Origin: Lactobacillaceae bacterium
GTDB lineage: Bacteria > Bacillota > Bacilli > Lactobacillales > Lactobacillaceae
Reading direction: 5' to 3'
Length of the DNA stretch: 6,913 nt
NCBI GenBank assembly: GCA_031261865.1
Contig: JAISIV010000033.1
Coordinates: 1-6,913, forward strand
The translations under genes and the position numbers were made by a program. The notes beneath the pieces were generated by a model, which was given only the letters and a program-made list of their open reading frames with translations, was not told where the DNA came from and did no database searches. Each line of letters begins with the position of its first letter. Position 1 is the first letter of the stretch. Positions 5,489-6,913 of the stretch are shown piece after piece.

Positions 5489-5622
5489 GCCTATAAAGAT
5501 ACGGGGAGAGACATCACTCTATGAACCGTAACCAACCGACCGAAAGGCAAGGTGGTCCAGTGATGAAGTTAATAGGCTCGTATTCTCTTTACGTGAAGCG
5601 AGCCCTAGTAGGTTCGCTTTTT
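5489..5622 (+). promoter_or_regulatory. Riboswitch-like structured leader RNA, copy 2, controlling the 5636 gene
   Basis: Same fold as the element at 5180. P1 is GCCTAT (5489-5494) with ATAGGC (5572-5577). P2 is TACGG (5500-5504) with CCGTA (5526-5530), so all of P2 differs from copy 1 except the shared closing G-C pattern, yet pairing is kept. P2b GAG/CTC closes AGACATCA (5509-5516). ACCAACC (5531-5537) and CAAGGTGGTCC (5548-5558) are identical to copy 1, with a CC-GAAA-GG hairpin between them. TGAT (5561-5564) can pair with the loop ATCA. P1 overlaps the antiterminator GGCTCG (5575-5580, pairs with 5599-5604) by GGC, giving OFF-switch logic. The gene's AGGAG binding site (5626-5630) lies just after the terminator, so control is by transcription attenuation. 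Ligand unknown; SAM-I-like core is the best comparison. Confidence 0.78.
5597..5622 (+). terminator. Attenuation terminator of RNA copy 2
   Basis: AGCGAGCC (5597-5604), loop CTAGTA, GGTTCGCT (5611-5618) and a T-run to 5622. The stem is identical in sequence to that of copy 1, while the loop differs in length and sequence. Confidence 0.85.
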
Positions 5623-5635
5623 ATTAGGAGAAATT

Positions 5636-6064
5636 ATGTCAAACACAATTTATTTATCGTTATTAAAACAGAACAAAACTTTGGAATTCGAATTCGCAGA
5701 TAGGGAACAAATGTTGCTCGCCAATTTACTGGTTAGTGCGTTTAGGGATTTGGAAAAATACAAAATCGATTTCACACGAAGCAGTGACGCTAAAAATTAT
5801 GGCGAGTTTATGCAAAGTAATCACACGGGAATCCAATTATCAGGCTTAATTAGAAATATAGCAGCCATCGATCATCCAGAAGTTGATTTGGAATCCGAAA
5901 ATATAAAAAAGTTTCTTACGCCAAAAGGTCTAGAAAAAGCTAAGGCCGGGGAGTTTAGGTTAGGGCCGAGTTTAGAACTCATGAATGATACCAGTCTCCT
6001 AGAACAAGCTGGCATTAGGATTGTCGACAGTACCGATAAAACAGGGAAGGCAATTAATATCTAA
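5636..6064 (+). CDS. Small soluble protein of unknown function, riboswitch-controlled
   Basis: The 142-residue product has no signal peptide or membrane helix. AGGAG lies 5 nt before the ATG. I do not recognise the family. The N-terminal region reads as strand (TIYLSLL), strand (TLEFEF), helix (EQMLLANLLVSAFRDLEKY) and strand (KIDFTR). The middle is helical (GIQLSGLIRNIAAIDHPEVD), and the C-terminal third carries FLTPKGLEKAKAGEF and ends GIRIVDSTDKTGKAINI. Residues 15-46 align without gaps to residues 16-47 of the next gene's product, sharing L-V-x3-R-[DE]-L-x6-F. It is the first gene after RNA copy 2 and 11 nt upstream of its partner, so the two form an operon. Function is open; the leader RNA suggests a metabolite-linked role. 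Confidence 0.8.
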   Translation: MSNTIYLSLLKQNKTLEFEFADREQMLLANLLVSAFRDLEKYKIDFTRSSDAKNYGEFMQSNHTGIQLSGLIRNIAAIDHPEVDLESENIKKFLTPKGLEKAKAGEFRLGPSLELMNDTSLLEQAGIRIVDSTDKTGKAINI

Positions 6065-6075
6065 GGAATAAGAAT

Positions 6076-6636
6076 ATGACAGAAATGAAATATGAAATTA
6101 AGTTAGAACTAGATTACACAACCTTCAGTTACACTTTGGATACTGAAAATGATTTAAAAGTGGCCAAAGATTTGGTCGAATTAGCGCGCGAATTGAAAAG
6201 ACGGGACGTCAGTTTCGAAGTTGAGCAAAATCAAAAAGAGGGATTTGATTCAAAAAGTTTCCTCAATTTAACTCCGAGAGAGATTGCTCGTTTTTACAAT
6301 GCCACGGATATTTTAGAAATCCCCCAAGCAAAGTTTCCAAGAGATGAGGATCATGAGTTTAACTATGGTTCGATAAAACTAACCCTTTCACGCAGATGGG
6401 TAGATGAGACACATTATCATTACTTTGTAGTTTTAAGTCAAAACGGACATGATTTATTTCATTCGGTAATGGCAGGTTTTGTTGCAAATTCGGCGACGTC
6501 CGGAATGGGTCTTAGTGCGAAAAGGTTGCAATTTGTAGAAGCGCTTAAAAAGGATCTTTCTCAAACGAAGGAATTCGAAAATCTGACTATTGCTGAAATG
6601 AACGATATTCTTAAAAGAGTAAGCGAGCACAATTAA
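6076..6636 (+). CDS. Soluble protein of unknown function, operon partner with a related N-terminal module
   Basis: The 186-residue product is charged, with no signal peptide or membrane helix. AAGGAA (6063-6068), overlapping the previous stop codon, serves ATG 6076; ATG 6085 is a weaker alternative. Residues ~5-50 form the same strand-strand-helix-strand pattern as the upstream protein (YEIKLEL, TTFSYTL, LKVAKDLVELARELKRR, VSFEVE). The middle has LTPREIARFYNATDILEIP, then a segment rich in aromatics and His (RRWVDETHYHYFVVLSQNG). A Gly/Ala/Ser stretch (MAGFVANSATSGMGLSAKR) and a C-terminal helical pair (FVEALKKDLSQ, LTIAEMNDILKRV) follow. I do not recognise the family. It is larger than its partner by the C-terminal part. 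Both lie behind the same leader RNA, and a terminator follows at 6687-6715. Confidence 0.82.
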   Translation: MTEMKYEIKLELDYTTFSYTLDTENDLKVAKDLVELARELKRRDVSFEVEQNQKEGFDSKSFLNLTPREIARFYNATDILEIPQAKFPRDEDHEFNYGSIKLTLSRRWVDETHYHYFVVLSQNGHDLFHSVMAGFVANSATSGMGLSAKRLQFVEALKKDLSQTKEFENLTIAEMNDILKRVSEHN

Positions 6637-6661
6637 AAAAAGTGAACCTTATCGGTTCACT
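6635..6661 (-). terminator. Minus-strand terminator of the 6649-6913 gene
   Basis: On the minus strand, AGTGAACC and GGTTCACT form an 8-bp stem (6641-6648 with 6654-6661) around a 5-nt loop, followed by seven T's (6641-6635). It overlaps the gene's stop codon, which lies in the loop. On the plus strand the hairpin lacks a good T-run. Confidence 0.85.
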
Positions 6662-6913
6662 TGCAAACTAATATTATTTCCTTCGGAATCCGCAAAGTTA
6701 AAGCGGATTTTTTTTGGATCAACGTCATCACTTTCTTTGAAATCAATGTAGTAGTTAATCAAATGATTCCGAACTTCTTCTTCATGGTCTCTGGCTAAAA
6801 TTTCAACATCCACCATTTCTTGCGATTCAAAAAAAGTAATATCTTCTCCATCAACCAACAAATGTCGTTCCTCATCGGCTCCGTCTTGCAAGAAGTCGAA
6901 TAAATCTCGATAG
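6649..6913 (-). CDS. Acidic small protein of unknown function, N-terminus outside the window
   Basis: The frame stays open from the stop at 6649-6651 to the window edge, giving at least 87 residues; the TTG at 6891 is an internal codon (FDFLQDG reads through it). The protein is strongly acidic (DGADEER, RDHEEEVRNH, FKESDDVDP) and ends KIRFNFADSEGNNISLQVNR, a strand-turn-strand look. There is no membrane helix. Family not recognised. It converges on the two-gene operon at 5636-6636, with 12 bp between stops. Part of its coding sequence (6687-6715) also forms a plus-strand terminator, so codons for KKIRFNFADS are under double constraint. Confidence 0.65.
   Translation of the reverse strand, partial: YRDLFDFLQDGADEERHLLVDGEDITFFESQEMVDVEILARDHEEEVRNHLINYYIDFKESDDVDPKKIRFNFADSEGNNISLQVNR
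6687..6715 (+). terminator. Plus-strand terminator inside the convergent gene
   Basis: AATCCGC (6687-6693) pairs with GCGGATT (6703-6709) around a 9-nt loop, with eight T's at 6708-6715. It lies 50 bp past the stop of the 6076-6636 gene and is the likely end of that operon's transcript. Confidence 0.75.

Noticed and set aside
5180..5622. Tandem glycine riboswitch
   Set aside because: The two cores are about 310 nt apart, each has its own terminator, and the glycine-aptamer conserved blocks are not present.
5521..5703. ATG reading frame of 60 codons through RNA copy 2
   Set aside because: It runs through the structured RNA and terminator and has no SD at normal spacing. The matching frame in copy 1 stops early and shifts by two bases relative to the conserved blocks, so the RNA, not a peptide, is conserved.

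Overview
The window looks like a low-GC Gram-positive chromosome segment, most likely from a Lactobacillaceae species. The reasons are the AT-rich base composition, AGGAG-type ribosome binding sites, short intrinsic terminators, and the pairing of a cellobiose-family PTS permease with a DUF871/MupG-type protein. The species cannot be fixed from the sequence alone.

Layout. Positions 1-455 hold the 3' end of a plus-strand membrane protein gene. Facing it on the minus strand is a two-gene toxin-antitoxin operon (465-1038): a MazE/AbrB-fold antitoxin and a RelE/ParE-fold toxin. A perfect 19-bp inverted repeat covers the antitoxin -10 box. The intergenic region 1039-1381 also carries a direct-repeat array and a ~115-nt imperfect palindrome that ends 11 nt before the next start codon. 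Positions 1382-3824 are a two-gene sugar operon: a PTS EIIC permease, then a MupG/DUF871 protein, closed by a strong terminator. A divergent Tag-like (3-methyladenine glycosylase fold) gene follows at 3882-4436. Next comes a decayed membrane-protein gene (about 4496-5007) with a missing start and one frameshift.

The most unusual part is 5133-6636. A good sigma-A-type promoter is followed by two copies of the same structured RNA, about 310 nt apart. Each has an aptamer-like core, an antiterminator and an intrinsic terminator. Stem P2 differs in sequence but keeps its pairing in both copies, and the P1 strand overlaps the antiterminator, which is the logic of a ligand-OFF riboswitch. The conserved blocks appear in the same order as those of the SAM-I (S-box) core, but with changed bases and no P4 hairpin. 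The second copy directly precedes two unrecognised small soluble-protein genes (5636-6064 and 6076-6636). Their N-terminal ~50 residues align without gaps, so they look like paralogous modules. I read this as one regulated unit of unknown function.

The operon is closed by a plus-strand terminator lying inside a convergent, partially captured minus-strand gene (6649-6913). That gene has its own minus-strand terminator.

No tRNA, rRNA, CRISPR array, insertion sequence or replication origin was seen.
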